Source: Dryococelus australis | Lineage: Eukaryota; Arthropoda; Insecta; Phasmatodea; Phasmatidae | Assembly (NCBI GenBank): GCA_029891345.1 | Contig: CM056993.1 | Span: 111,206,123-111,270,122 of the forward strand | Reading direction: 5' to 3' | DNA length: 64,000 nucleotides | In this document: positions 1-10,394 of the stretch, in pieces | How the letters are laid out: the number at the start of each line of letters is the position of its first letter | Numbering within the stretch: the stretch's first letter is position 1 | Program-made: the position numbers and the translations under genes | Notes under the pieces: model-generated | Seen by the model: the letters and a program-made list of their open reading frames with translations, nothing else | Told to the model about the DNA's origin: nothing | Databases searched by the model: none

Positions 1-72
1 AGAGAGGGATTTGAACCAGAGACTGTTTGTCTCCAGACCTGACCGACACACTCCTTAGCCAATGACAACCCA
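1..72 (-). repeat. tRNA-like SINE fragment, cut by window edge
   Basis: On the minus strand this stretch reads like the promoter half of a tRNA-derived SINE. A box-A-like TGGCTAAGGAGTG is followed about 35 bases later by GGTTCAAATCC, close to the RNA polymerase III box B consensus. The copy runs off the window start, so the 3' end cannot be seen and no full cloverleaf can be checked. A true tRNA gene is less likely, because the anticodon region is not convincing. This is inference from two short motifs. Confidence 0.3.
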
Positions 73-887
73 AGGAAAGGGCAGTCAACCCACCCACTAC
101 ACTATGCCAGATGCCACGCAGTTTAACTGCACTCTATGAGTGACAGAAGCTGAAGTGAAGCTGGCAACGTTAGCCAAGCCTCCCTCTAAGCAAGTATTGG
201 ATGCAACCTGCATACAAGGAAAATTACCCTGCATCCAGCTTTCCCCGAGACAATGCGATCAATACTGTGAAGGGAGGAGCTTGCCTGCGAAGATACCCAA
301 CAGCCGAAGGTAGCAGATGGGGGTGACACCAGCCTTCCTGATGAACTATGGTGAATATTGTCTTATGAGAGTATGTCTGTGAGCGATATATTCCCATTTT
401 TACATGCAACAGGTCTTTTCAATGTGTTGTGATTAGTTTCTTTGTTCTTGTGTTGTTGCTCCACTGGAGTATTTCCTCCTGTTTTGTTTTTTATATGACT
501 GCCCTGTTTCTTTCTGTTGAGGTTTTCAATCTGTTTCTATATACCTAACTTTCTTTTGCCTCTTATGGAGGTTGTTTTTGCCTCCTTTGGAGGTTTTTGA
601 CCTGTAGGTATTAATGACCCCATTGTCGAGCACCCCACAATTCTACTCACTCACTATAGTTGACCTGAGATTTTCACTGACCTATTCCTGAGATTGATTT
701 AAGATGTCCTGTTTCTTTTAAAGCCTGACAGCATGCATGGTGATGAAGTTCGTTTGAGTTCCAGACTTGAGAAGTACCCTTATAGGTTTTCAACTGCCCA
801 GAGAATCTCATATATTTATCAATGCTGTGGAAAACAGGATCTGTACAGTTCTTCCTGTGCTCTTTGCTGTACATGACATTGTTGTTT

Positions 888-1676
888 CTACACCGGTTTC
901 TTTATCTTGTACATAATGGGAGGTGTCCTATGATTGTGATGTTGATTGTTTTTGCATGTGTTCTGCTGGAGTTGAAATACTTTCAACATGTAGCAGTGAA
1001 TTGTTTGTTTTTTGTTCCAATGCTTGCACATGCCAGAGGTGCACTGGTTTATCTGATGACCACTTCCAAGACAATTTAAGCACAATCCCAGTTCCTTTAC
1101 TAAACAAATGAATGCAGCTGTTGGCATTTGGTGGAAAGAGTCACACTCATAGAAAAAATGCATTTGGTCACAAATGTTGCCTTTAAAAGTTTGCAAGGTG
1201 ACACATGAGACAGTACTAGAATAATGGTGACGAATCCTTGTGCTGACACCTTTAGTGAAACATTCCATACATTCTTCCTACGTGCTACACTTAGATCAAC
1301 TGCCTCTAATATTTGGGATTGTTCATTAGGAATCTGGTTATTCTGCTGGTGTAGGTAACACCTTTCCAGGAGCAGTGTTTGTCCATTGCTGTATTATGGT
1401 GTTGTCAAGGTTACTGGTTTTTAAATATATCAGATGAGTATCCCAACTATGAGTGGACTGGTTTAGCACCTTAAAGTATCTGTTGACATTGTCAAGCAGC
1501 TGTCTCAGGTGAGTTGCTGATTCAGTTCCCACTTGTGGATGGTTAAACAATGCTGATAGATGTTTACTCACTAAAACTCTTTTGTTTTCAAACCTTTCCC
1601 CCATCAGATTCCATGCAACTTGATAGTCCTGTGTAGATGTATCTAATGACTCAATAACATCTGCTGCATCACCTCA
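888..1676 (-). mobile_element. Degenerate BEL/Pao retrotransposon gag remnant
   Basis: Read on the minus strand, 1676 down to about 1338 encodes a DUF1759-type Gag segment: QDYQVAWNLMGERFENKR, then ALFNHPQ, LRQLLDNVNRYFKVL, and a WDTHLIYLKTSNLD stretch ending in QW. From about 1268 down to 888 a second frame carries FVKELGLC-like spacing with LCLNCLGSGHQINQC and then HWNKKQTIHC, the zinc-knuckle region typical of BEL/Pao polyproteins. The two pieces are in different frames and a stop precedes the first, so it is a pseudogene. No protease, reverse transcriptase or integrase was recognised beside it. It lies upstream of the first nesprin exon seen, in antisense orientation to it. Family call is from known domain pattern; decay is seen directly. 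Confidence 0.68.
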
Positions 1677-1683
1677 ATTATGA

Positions 1684-2437
1684 TCTGATGCATGACACCC
1701 TGACGAATAGGCGAACACCACATCAGGTGGAGGCGGGGTATTTGTCGGGTGCGAAGTCAGGCACACCCTGTTCTGGTGGGTTCTCTTATTACTCAGTCCC
1801 TACATGGTACTGGGGCTTTCCCAGTGTAGAGAACTGGCCTGGTAGCTTTACGGCAGTGCACAAAGTTGGGTCCTGCCAGTGCAATATTACGTTTCAGGCT
1901 TTGTGCCTTAGGCGGTATACCCGGGCGACTGAGACTACTGATGCTGGGGCGAGTTACTGGCAGAACGACTGTGTGTGTAGATGCTACGGGTGCTTGAGTG
2001 TGCTGATTGGTAGGCGTTATTTGTGTCTGTGGGGACAGAGCAACAGGTGTGATGTACGCAATGTAAGCTGTCAGCTGCTGTTCAGGCTGCTTAAAGTACT
2101 CTGTGAGCTACAGGTGTACCTCTTGACTCAGGTGGGTTGGAGGTTGGAATAGATCCTGTGGTATCTCCGGTGTGACAGGGGCGAGTAGGTGTCGCAGAGC
2201 TTGTGCTTGTCCCTGAGAGGCGAGTTGTTGTATAGCAGCGATGAGGGCAAGGGATAGCTCTTGTAAATGCCCAGAGGAAATCAGCACCGGTTTCACTTTC
2301 TCCTTAAGACTACTGCATCTGGAAAAAGGCATTTGGAGTACACAACACACACTCATGTCCGTGAGGCGAAAGGCAGGGCTTGCAGAGACGGAGGGAAAGC
2401 TATAGTGGGTATGACGATGGTGCTTGTAGCACGTCAA
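1684..2437 (-). mobile_element. Family X repeat, copy 1 (unclassified element with coding remnant)
   Basis: This GC-richer block resembles other blocks in the window. Read on the minus strand, 2300 down to 2108 encodes LKEKVKPVLISSG...QALRHLLAPVTPEIPQ, and matching peptides are found in the copies at about 5.76-6.0 kb (+ strand, QALRHVPTPITPEIPK) and at about 31.6-31.8 kb (minus strand). The stretch at 1740-1860 (CCAGTGTAGAGAACTGGCCTGG) matches the reverse complement of 6270-6360. The shared peptide suggests an old coding transposon, perhaps retrotransposon gag, but I do not recognise the domain. Boundaries are approximate and it abuts the BEL/Pao remnant. Confidence 0.5.
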
Positions 2438-3630
2438 TGTCTACATTATTCACATAATCAGTTCTCAAGAAATCACACAATTGTATATTTTGCAACAAAT
2501 ACGTAAAGAAGCAAATATAATTGGTAAAAGTAAGATTCAATTAGATCCAAGAGTTTCAACTTTAAGATTGCTAAAATTTTGTACATATTTCTTTAAACAC
2601 ATTTATGTTTCCATTACACTTCATGATTTTAGAAACTTTTGTTATTACTATGTACTGAAAGTTACTCCTCTATTTTGATGTTTCATTTTCATTGGGAATG
2701 CGATGTTTATAGGTACATAATTTTCTTAGTTCATAATTCAGTATATCTTTGCTTCAGGTTAATAAAAATTTCAGTATTCCCTGCCGAAGTAATATTACTT
2801 TTAAAATTATTATCATTTCACATATTTTTAATTCAATAATCATAATCAAAATGCATGTATGAACTGTGCTGATAATTTACATGGGGATATTGAAAATAAA
2901 TATGTTACAACAAGTAAGCATATATTAGAAGCACAGGAAGTTAGTATATACACACACACACTCCTTGTTTTGCCAGCCCACTTATGCGGGAGAAAGGAGG
3001 AGGGTGTACAGATTGCAGTTTGGTTCCATTAGGCCCATTTTGGCAAGACTTATTACATTGTGTTGTAGTTGCATTCCTTCCACACGAGACTTTTGTCTTT
3101 AATAGATATTTTGATTGTATTGATAAATATCTGTAACTTATTACTTGACATTAACTAAAGAAAATGTATTGTATATTTTGCCTAATGTGTTATTAAAAGA
3201 CACAAAAATTCTTTGCATATCCACTTGTATGTTGTGCACTATATAACAGTTGATAAAAAATGCACCTGTTATTTGGTATTCTTATAATTACCAGCATCAC
3301 AGTGTTTAGCAATACACATTACAGACTTAAACTTTCTGTATCAGAAATCATTTCACATCATGAACACTATCCTAGATTGTTTTAGTATTTATGTATTTTT
3401 ATTTTTCATTCACACTGAATTTGTGGCCTTGGTAATAGTTTTTAACTTTTTTTACTAGTTGAATAAAATTTTGAGTCGTGGGGAAACCCCTCCTTTTTTT
3501 TTTTTTTAAATACCTGAAATTATGCATTATTTGTTTCACAAGTTTCAGTTTCTCATATTGTATTTATTCTGTAAACTTCTAATGGTCATGATTTAAAGCT
3601 ATTTGCTGACAAGGTGAGAATTATATGCAA

Positions 3631-3631
<1 letters not shown>
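2438..3631. other. AT-rich non-coding stretch (intron or upstream sequence)
   Basis: No exon, RNA gene or recognisable transposon coding piece was found here. It is AT-rich with short homopolymers (T11 near 3493) and a short CA repeat near 2950. Because an exon starting in phase 0 follows at 3667 with an acceptor site, this is most likely intron of the same gene. Confidence 0.5.

Positions 3632-3661
<30 letters not shown>
3632..3661 (+). repeat. (TG)15 microsatellite abutting a 3' splice site
   Basis: Fifteen perfect TG units end five bases before the exon that starts at 3667. Only GACAG lies between repeat and exon, so the repeat occupies the place where a polypyrimidine tract normally sits. 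UG-rich RNA at this position is a known binding site for TDP-43 family proteins in animals; whether that happens here is inference. Confidence 0.95.
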
Positions 3662-3662
<1 letters not shown>

Positions 3663-3666
3663 ACAG

Positions 3667-3861
3667 TTGTCATCTCTCGAGTTGCTCTGGGAGACTGTGT
3701 GTGGAGCCATGGAGGAGAAGGACCGGGAAATGAAGCGTGCACGTACTGTGAGGACAGAGTACATGCGAGATGTGGAGCAGGTGCAGTCATGGCTACAGAA
3801 GGCTGAGGTTCGAGTGCAGGACAGATCGTTGGAGCCACATCAGATGAAGGAGTGCCTGGCA
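3667..3861 (+). CDS. Msp300: Nesprin (Msp300-like) exon, spectrin rod, 65 codons
   Basis: First coding exon visible of a gene whose 5' end lies outside the window. Nesprins are giant proteins with N-terminal actin-binding domains, a long spectrin-repeat rod and, in KASH isoforms, a C-terminal anchor in the outer nuclear membrane; in muscle they position nuclei. The exon reads LSSLELLWETV at its start, has a charged middle, and then VQSWLQKAEVRVQD, a classic spectrin helix A with Trp at residue 42. It is bounded by acceptor GACAG at 3662-3666 and donor GCA|GTGAGT at 3862, and is phase 0 at both ends. The helix-A Trp is 104 residues from the next one when the exons are joined, the normal spectrin spacing. 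Choice of nesprin over other spectrin-repeat proteins rests on overall resemblance and on the giant exon downstream. Spectrin nature is near certain; paralogue less so. Confidence 0.82.
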
Positions 3862-4859
3862 GTGAGTGGTGCCAGCTTGTTAGCATGCTCATTGTTACTT
3901 ATGACAAGCGAGAATATTGACAGACTGATCCCCTGCACAGTGTGCATGTGCCCATTAGTGATGTGTTACTTACAATTTTTCCTGGTTCTAAGTTCTAATT
4001 CAGTTCTTAAAATTTGGGTCTCGGTTCTTTTGGGAAAAAAACTTTTCTTCACTTTTTTAAAAGTGACTAGATTATTTATTTTTTTATTTATAATAATAAT
4101 AATTGTAATTGTTATGTTTTATATCATAAGTACTTAGTACAAAAACATTACTGATGTTCACTTGCTTGTTCCAAACTGTTCTTATGAAAGCAAACAAAAG
4201 AGCTACATGCATCAAAAGTACAGAATGACTGAAAACATTTTTATTCACTAACAAAACCAGTTCAGATGGAGCACTGCTCATTTCAAGTTTATTCCATGGA
4301 AATTTTTACACTGTTGATGTACTTCCAACTTTCAACAAATAAATATATATATATATATATATATTTTTTTTTTCCCAATTTGCTGTATATTTAGACTCCT
4401 TCTGGGGAATTAGTTTCTCACACAGTGAACATTTTGCGTACATGTTATTTCAACTGCCGATAACAAAATAGCGTCATACTTCTGATGCCATTTCAAGATT
4501 TTTGTTTCATAACTGAAATTCAAGATCTCAGCACAGTAATTAATAAAACATTTGTTGTTCCGACGCCACCTACTGCTATGTCTCTGTTTACCAAATCATA
4601 ACCTCTTTGTGTAAATAGTAAACAAAAATGTGCTACTACACAGCAATGGTCATACTCCGTAAAGACAATGTTGTTTTCCCAACTGCTCATCACAAGTGCT
4701 ACATTTTGCTGCTGTGGACAAGGATGACGCATGACATCTTTTCCAACAATGGAATAAACTACTTCGCCTCATCTGGGAGTAAGCCTAGCTTTCTGAAAGC
4801 AATGGAGTTTTATTGTTAACACACAAGATGTCAAGAATTGTACTATTTGCTATGGCAAG
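3862..4859 (+). other. Intron sequence, first part of 3862-7584
   Basis: The intron begins at the GTGAGT donor. It holds a TA microsatellite followed by a T tract at about 4340-4375 and otherwise AT-rich sequence. The open frames across 3.6-4.8 kb lack coding character and were not kept. Confidence 0.6.
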
Positions 4860-6420
4860 AATGAACGTTCCAGCCTGCAAAGTTTACTATTCACTGGCCC
4901 ACCGAGACTATGCATCAAGGCACCGAGTTCCACTCCATGCTGCTAGATGACTACACCAGTATGCTTTGCCGCGTCCTCATCTCCAAGCCGGCCGGTGACG
5001 TCAACCCGGAGCCATTCTTCTGAACCTGCTTAGTCTTCACCAAAGATATTATGCCGTACGTCGTGTACACACCTAGACACTGCGGCCCCTTCTGGGCAAC
5101 ACATGCGTAGGGAGTTAGTTTAAGTTCATGTTATTTTAATAGCGCTCGTCTACCCCTCCATTGTTAACTTAGGACCAGGTTATCGTCTACCTGGATAACA
5201 TAGGCTTAAAGTTCCCCTAAACTCTGGCCAGTGTTAGGAGGTAGTTCGACACCACTTGTTTATTTCCTGTAACAAGGAATAATCAAAGTTTATCTAACTC
5301 CTGGGTATTGCCTTTACTGTAGACATTGCACCTTTCGTAGTGTACCTCATGCCACTGAGGGAAACGCAGGTGACCCGGGAAACCTACTCATTCGAGCCAG
5401 TACACTTTTAGTTTACCCACATGCACTAGTCCAGTATAGTCAGCCTTTCTGCATACCACGGTAGGCAGAATAGTAGAGCCCGCACACAGGTACTCTGTCT
5501 CTCAAGTTCAGCTTGTCGACATGGTGCTCGCCCTCTCCATTGCGTTTAGGCGCTGGAGGGGTCGTTCCCTGGGTTGGGAAGACTTTAGCTTCTGAAGCAA
5601 CGCCCACGTGTTGGGGGCTGTTGACAAGGCCTGATTCTCAGTGCTCACCGCATTTAGGCACCCAGCACTGCGAGAAGGTGTCAGTTACGTCAGCAGACGT
5701 TCCACGTGGCCTTAAGCCAAGTAGGTATACACGTAACCCGCGAACCCTCACGGATGTTAGAGTGTGATCTGATCCAGGTGCTTTTCTCCTGCTGGAGTGG
5801 TCTCCTCGAGAGAGTTAAACAGGTGCCAACTGACTCTGGGCGCTTGCAAGAGCTTACCCCCTAACTCGTTGCTGCACTTAGTCATCTTACACCTAAGGAT
5901 CAAGCCCAGGCACTGCGCCACGTACCTACACCCATTACTCCGGAGATCCCTAAGGACCTCTTCAAGGCACCGACACATCTGAGTGAGGAGATTCAGCCCT
6001 GAATTGAATACCTCAGTCAACTAGATCGGCCCTCAATAGTGTCCACCGCTTACTTCAGACTCAAACCAGCTGCACCATCCCCACAGGCATGTTCAAATGG
6101 CAGAAACCTGGTTACTAATCTGCCTGTGGCTCATGTACGGCCAACAGGGGCAAACCAGGTCAAGCCACTGTCCGAGGTTACGCATCACCCAGGTATCCTG
6201 CCGAAAGCAAATAATCTGAAGCGAAAGATCACATTATCCGAACCTGATTTTGAGCCCTGCTACAAAGCTGCCAGGCCCATTCTCTACACTGGACATGTAC
6301 CCTGTAAAGATTAAGCAAGAAACTCGTAGAACCCGCCAGAGGTGCGCCTGACCTAGCGCCCCATAAAACGAACTCCTCTCTGACATATTGAATGTCCAGT
6401 CAGGTGAGGTGTCACGCGTT
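4860..6420 (+). mobile_element. Family X repeat, copy 2, opposite orientation to copies 1 and 4
   Basis: A GC-rich island inside an AT-rich intron. Its + strand at about 5890-6000 encodes QALRHVPTPITPEIPK then HLSEEIQP and a stop, matching the minus-strand peptide of copy 1. The reverse complement of 5440-5520 contains CAGAGTACCTGTGTG, which also occurs in copy 4 near 32090. The stretch 6270-6360 matches copy 1 in inverse. Several frame breaks exist, so it is a dead copy. Both ends are uncertain by up to a couple of hundred bases. No reverse transcriptase or transposase was recognised. Confidence 0.5.
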
Positions 6421-7584
6421 AAGAAACTATTGATTATTGTCAGCAACTGTGATAATAACATGACGATCAAAAGAATTTTCTCGAATGTAGCACACACTGC
6501 TCAGCTATATCTGTGCTCAGTTCATGTTGTGGACGAAAATGTTTTGTTTTCTTACGTAGCACAATAATAATTTTAGACGAGTATGTGATCTGTTTATTAA
6601 GACATGCTAACTTCAGTGCAAACAGGTTTTATCAGTGCTAATTTAGTTTTCCCGTCAAAGAGCTTCATTCATATTTTAAAAAAAAGTTCACAATATTTAT
6701 TTGCTGTAGCAGTCGTAAGAATCAACATTACAACTTGGATTCTCGGTTTCTGTTTCTGACAGCCAAGAACTGGTAGAATTGAGAACCAGCTCATCCCTAT
6801 TGCCCATATACACAAGCACACATACTGTCTTTCTCTCTCTCTAGTCATAGCTTTTTCTACATTAAAGAATTTATTAAACACCAAAAATAATATCAGCTTA
6901 TGTAAATAGTTTGTGCATTTGCCACTGTTTTGATGTGTAATCTGCTTATAAGCATAGCTGTATGTTAATGTTTATTGCTATAGTCTAATATTGTTCTCTG
7001 TGAACAACAATGTTGGTGTTTTTTAAATGCATACAAAATGTGCTGTTCATAACTGATGACATATTGATTCTTATTTGCCAGTTACAGTAATGTTTCAGTG
7101 TCAGACTTTTTATTTTTCTTCAGATCTTGTGAGTTTGTGTTAAGTTACAATATGTAATTGTTAAATATCAGACATGGAGAAATTTTGAATGCATAAGCGT
7201 ATGCTCCTGGTATTTAGCTATTTTGATGTGCAAATTAACAGTAACTTTGGCTGCTTTGGGATAGATACAATTAGAAAGGAACAATCTATACTTGAATAAT
7301 GGCAGAAGGCAGAGGGATTTTACATAATTTAACTGTCGCACACATAAAAATATCTTGGTGGTTGTACATCTCCAAGGACTATGGCAGTGTGTTAAATCTG
7401 CAGTTCCTTAAAACAAAGCTATGCTTAATTTTATATGGTTGTTTGTTGTTTTGTGTGCATGTGCCTTGTAGCAGAGTAGTTGAGTATTGTAGGTGTGGTA
7501 TCTGCTAGATTTAGATGAAGTGTGTGTGGGAAAAGTGCAAGGACCCAAGAACATTTTTGCTGAAGCTATGATTTTGTAAAACAG
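6421..7584 (+). other. Intron sequence, last part, ends at acceptor ACAG
   Basis: AT-rich with no recognisable element. It ends in TTTTGTAAAACAG, the 3' splice site of the following exon. Confidence 0.6.
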
Positions 7585-7764
7585 CAAATCCAGGCGGAGA
7601 TAGGTGGGGTGAGTGACATGCTGGAGAGGCTGACGAAGAATGGCGAGGTGCTGAGAGAGAACACAAAGGATGAAGAGGAAAAACGGCTGGTCCAGAGCAC
7701 CATCTTAACATTAACAGAGGAGCTGCAGCAGGTGCGCTCCTGGCTGGATGAGAAGAAGCAGCAG
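7585..7764 (+). CDS. Msp300: Nesprin (Msp300-like) exon, spectrin rod, 60 codons
   Basis: The exon begins QIQAEIGGVSDMLERL and ends LQQVRSWLDEKKQQ. Acceptor ACAG is at 7581-7584 and donor CAG|GTGTGT at 7765, phase 0 both sides. It supplies helices B and C of the repeat opened by the previous exon; the Trp near its end (residue 53) is in the usual helix C position. Heptad-spaced Leu, Ile and Val run through it. Joined to the previous exon it continues with no frame change. Confidence in coding status is high from splice sites, codon use and helix pattern. Confidence 0.85.
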
Positions 7765-8748
7765 GTGTGTCACTTTCCTTTAACAGCATTACACTTTGTT
7801 CTTGTGTGCATATATTAGATGTGCACTCTGCAAGTGCCTTTCTTGTAACAACAAATGATGTAACAAGTAACAAACACTCAGCATGAGTGACATAAGTCTG
7901 TATGATGATCAACATAGTAACTGTATTTAATAAACGGAGTAGTTACTGAATAAGTGGAGGATACAAATTGTCAGATGTAATTAAATACAGTTGGGGCTTA
8001 ATTTTGCGAGTCCTCACGGATCCTGAGAATGACCTCAGAAATCTTCTGCCCTCATTAAATTGCAACAGACCGATTTTCACCCCCCCATAAAAACCCTAAA
8101 AATTTGCTTTAAAAGTGGGTTTTCTAATTAAAGTCAGTTTTGATTGTCTCTGGTACAAAAATATCAATTTTTTTTATATGAAACATTAATTAATTTTAAT
8201 AGACAGAAGGTTTCCAAGTAAAAGTATACCCCAGAACAGTACATATGACCTCCCCTAGTCTCAAAAAAATGTAAACACTAGGCACCAAGTCAGTTTTAAT
8301 GAGTGCAAAGTCTATTTTCAGTAGCTTCTTGCAAAAAATCATATAATTTATTGATGAAATATTAATTTATTTGTAAAAACACGTCTACCGAATAAAAGCA
8401 TGTCCCCGAGACTATGGCATATAACTTGAGTAATAGCAGGCTGGCAGTTGCACATTTGTTAACATTGGCAACCATATTTTTTATGGTTTCCCAAAATAGT
8501 ACCTTTACTTTGAAGGAATAGTTATTGCAGGGGTCATTTTGTTGGGATTTGACTGTGTATATTGTCGGGAAGATGTACTTAAATTTTTCTTGTGACATGG
8601 TGACTTAATAATAATATCGTAAGTAAAATACAATTCATCTTAAAAATAACAACATTGAATTTGATCACTTGTACTTGCAATAAAAAAAAAAATTACAGAG
8701 CTATATTTTTGTAATTGTGATGTCATTAGTGATGTGTGTGTATTACAG
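7765..8748 (+). other. Intron, about 1 kb
   Basis: AT-rich intron from GTGTGT to TTACAG. A stretch at about 7970-8420 looks like old repeat sequence (C7 run near 8081, A-rich tracts), but no family could be named. Confidence 0.6.
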
Positions 8749-8895
8749 GTGGCAGATTGCTTAGACTCGTGGCAGAGGTTCATGTCTTTGTACCAGGCAG
8801 TGAAGAGTTGGGTGGATGACAAGCAAACTTTCCTGGTTGAACCACTCCAACTGAGTAGTTTTACTCAGGCACGCCAGAGGCTTCACGACTATTCT
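8749..8895 (+). CDS. Msp300: Nesprin (Msp300-like) exon, spectrin rod, 49 codons
   Basis: The exon starts VADCLDSWQRFMSLYQ and contains the helix A signature VKSWVDDKQTFL, with its Trp 104 residues after the equivalent Trp of the exon at 3667. It ends LHDYS at donor TCT|GTGAGT (8896). Acceptor ATTACAG is at 8742-8748. Phase 0 at both ends. This is the start of the next spectrin repeat; the two flanking exons complete its neighbours. Confidence 0.85.
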
Positions 8896-9076
8896 GTGAG
8901 TTTTTTGCAGTTCATTCTTTCTGTTTGTGAGCCATGCAAAATCATTCTTTGAAATTTCGAGACTTTGGAAACAGTTTTCTGTGATTGTGAGCCGTTTGAA
9001 CTTTTGAACTATTTTTTTGGATGTCTGTGGTATTTTTAGTGCCACAGTGAATGTCACTACAACTTTGGTTGTGCAG

Positions 9077-9235
9077 GTGGCGGTGAAGAGCTGCAAGCAT
9101 GTGACCAAGAACATCAGTGACATGAGCAAGGAACTGGAGCAGCTGGGCGAGCTCATAAATGTGGGTGATTTACCAGAAAAGTTGGAGGAGTCAGAGGAGG
9201 CCAAAGGCGAGGTGGAAGCTCAATTGGTAGAAAGG
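9077..9235 (+). CDS. Msp300: Nesprin (Msp300-like) exon, spectrin rod, 53 codons
   Basis: The exon reads VAVKSCKHVTKNISDMSKEL at its start and GDLPEKLEESEEAKGEVEA near its end. Acceptor GTGCAG is at 9071-9076, donor AGG|GTGAGT at 9236, phase 0. It forms helix B and part of helix C of the repeat begun in the previous exon. The intron before it is only 181 bases, the shortest of the gene in this window; the one after it is 6.6 kb. Confidence 0.85.
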
Positions 9236-9639
9236 GTGAGTTTGACTTCTTGTCGCATGCTTGCATACTTGAAATAATAACCCTTTATTGGGGAACTTAA
9301 AAAATATTTGGTTGAAAAGTTTGACAATTTGAAGCAAATGGGCAGAAAAATAAGTGTGTTGCATTTATTTTGGCTGCTCCGTATTGTGCTTCTCTTCATG
9401 ATCACTGTACAATAGCAAGGAGGTCAGATTTAAAAATAGACACTACTATGCATTGGACTGTCTGCCCTCTCCTCCTAACTCCACAAGGTTGCAGATGACT
9501 CTTCACGTGCAACTGCTGTTGTCAGGATAAAAGTGAATTACGAATATGTTAGCAGCAATAATATATGTTGAATTCTCAATAATTCGTTTTTTAGTGGACC
9601 AACATGAAAAGAACGAAGCATGCTGGAAAAAAATAGTTA

Positions 9640-9810
9640 TGGACTTTGATTTTAGACCTAAGAAATACTGTACATAACCTCAAAGTGCATGTTTGTTTAA
9701 ACCAACAGTCTAAAGACGTCATTATAAACAACTTATTCAAGTCAATTTATGATTAAATATTCACTTCAAATTAGAAACTTCAATTCTTGAAATTGAGCCA
9801 AATTAAATCT
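9640..9810 (-). repeat. Dispersed repeat, inverse partner of 19120-19310
   Basis: The + strand here shares ACATAACCTCAAA, GCATGTTT, TTTAAACCAACAG and TAAATATTCACTT in the same order with the reverse complement of 19120-19310. Two diverged copies lie in opposite orientation in two different introns. No coding sequence; family unknown. Confidence 0.55.
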
Positions 9811-9852
9811 TTATGTCCTGCCACCAGTCCTGAAGCTGAAATCCTGGTTCTT

Positions 9853-10235
9853 GTATATAAAAATCCTGTATAATCCAGGAATCATTGGGTCAAATCCTGT
9901 AAAATCCTTGGAATTAAAAAAAATTGACAAATTACAGAAAAAAGTGGATATGAAGGATGTTTACCCATTCACTGTACCGGTAATTGTTTTTGTTTGGAAT
10001 CTACAAACCATGGTAATTCTTTTCTCCGCTGACACTTATACTTTTGTTTATACGACGACTGTATCGGTGTAACTTTTTTTCTCTCCATTGTGATATTGAT
10101 GCCAAACATGAAACACCATCACCAAATTCGGTTTGCATGCGCAAAAACAGCAAATTGCAGCAAAGGTTCTTTTCAATGATGTCCTTGGCCTTTGCATGTT
10201 ATTGTATAGCCAGGAACAGAAATATGTAGTGATCC
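9853..10235 (+). repeat. Dispersed repeat, partner of 23881-24240
   Basis: Same-orientation match to 23881-24240: shared AAATCCTGTAAAATCCTTGG, then GTGGATATGAA, ATGGTAATTCTTTTCTCC, GCAAAGGTTCTTTTCAAT and GCCAGGAACAG in order. Small indels break any shared frame. It may be a fragment of a DNA transposon, but no end structure is visible. Confidence 0.6.
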
Positions 10236-10394
10236 GTGTCCAATGGGGAAGTATACTAGTAATAACTACACTTATGTGGAGGGGCTAGTCACGTCAAACA
10301 ATGATCTAAAACCTAGGCCACACAACGTTTATAAGAGCTAGTTGAGATTTTAGTCACTTTTACGGTCTTAATTCTTGACGCCAGAATCACGAGG

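Noticed and set aside
1688..2152. 154-codon + frame as a gene
   Set aside because: It lies opposite the conserved family X peptide strand and shows no domain.
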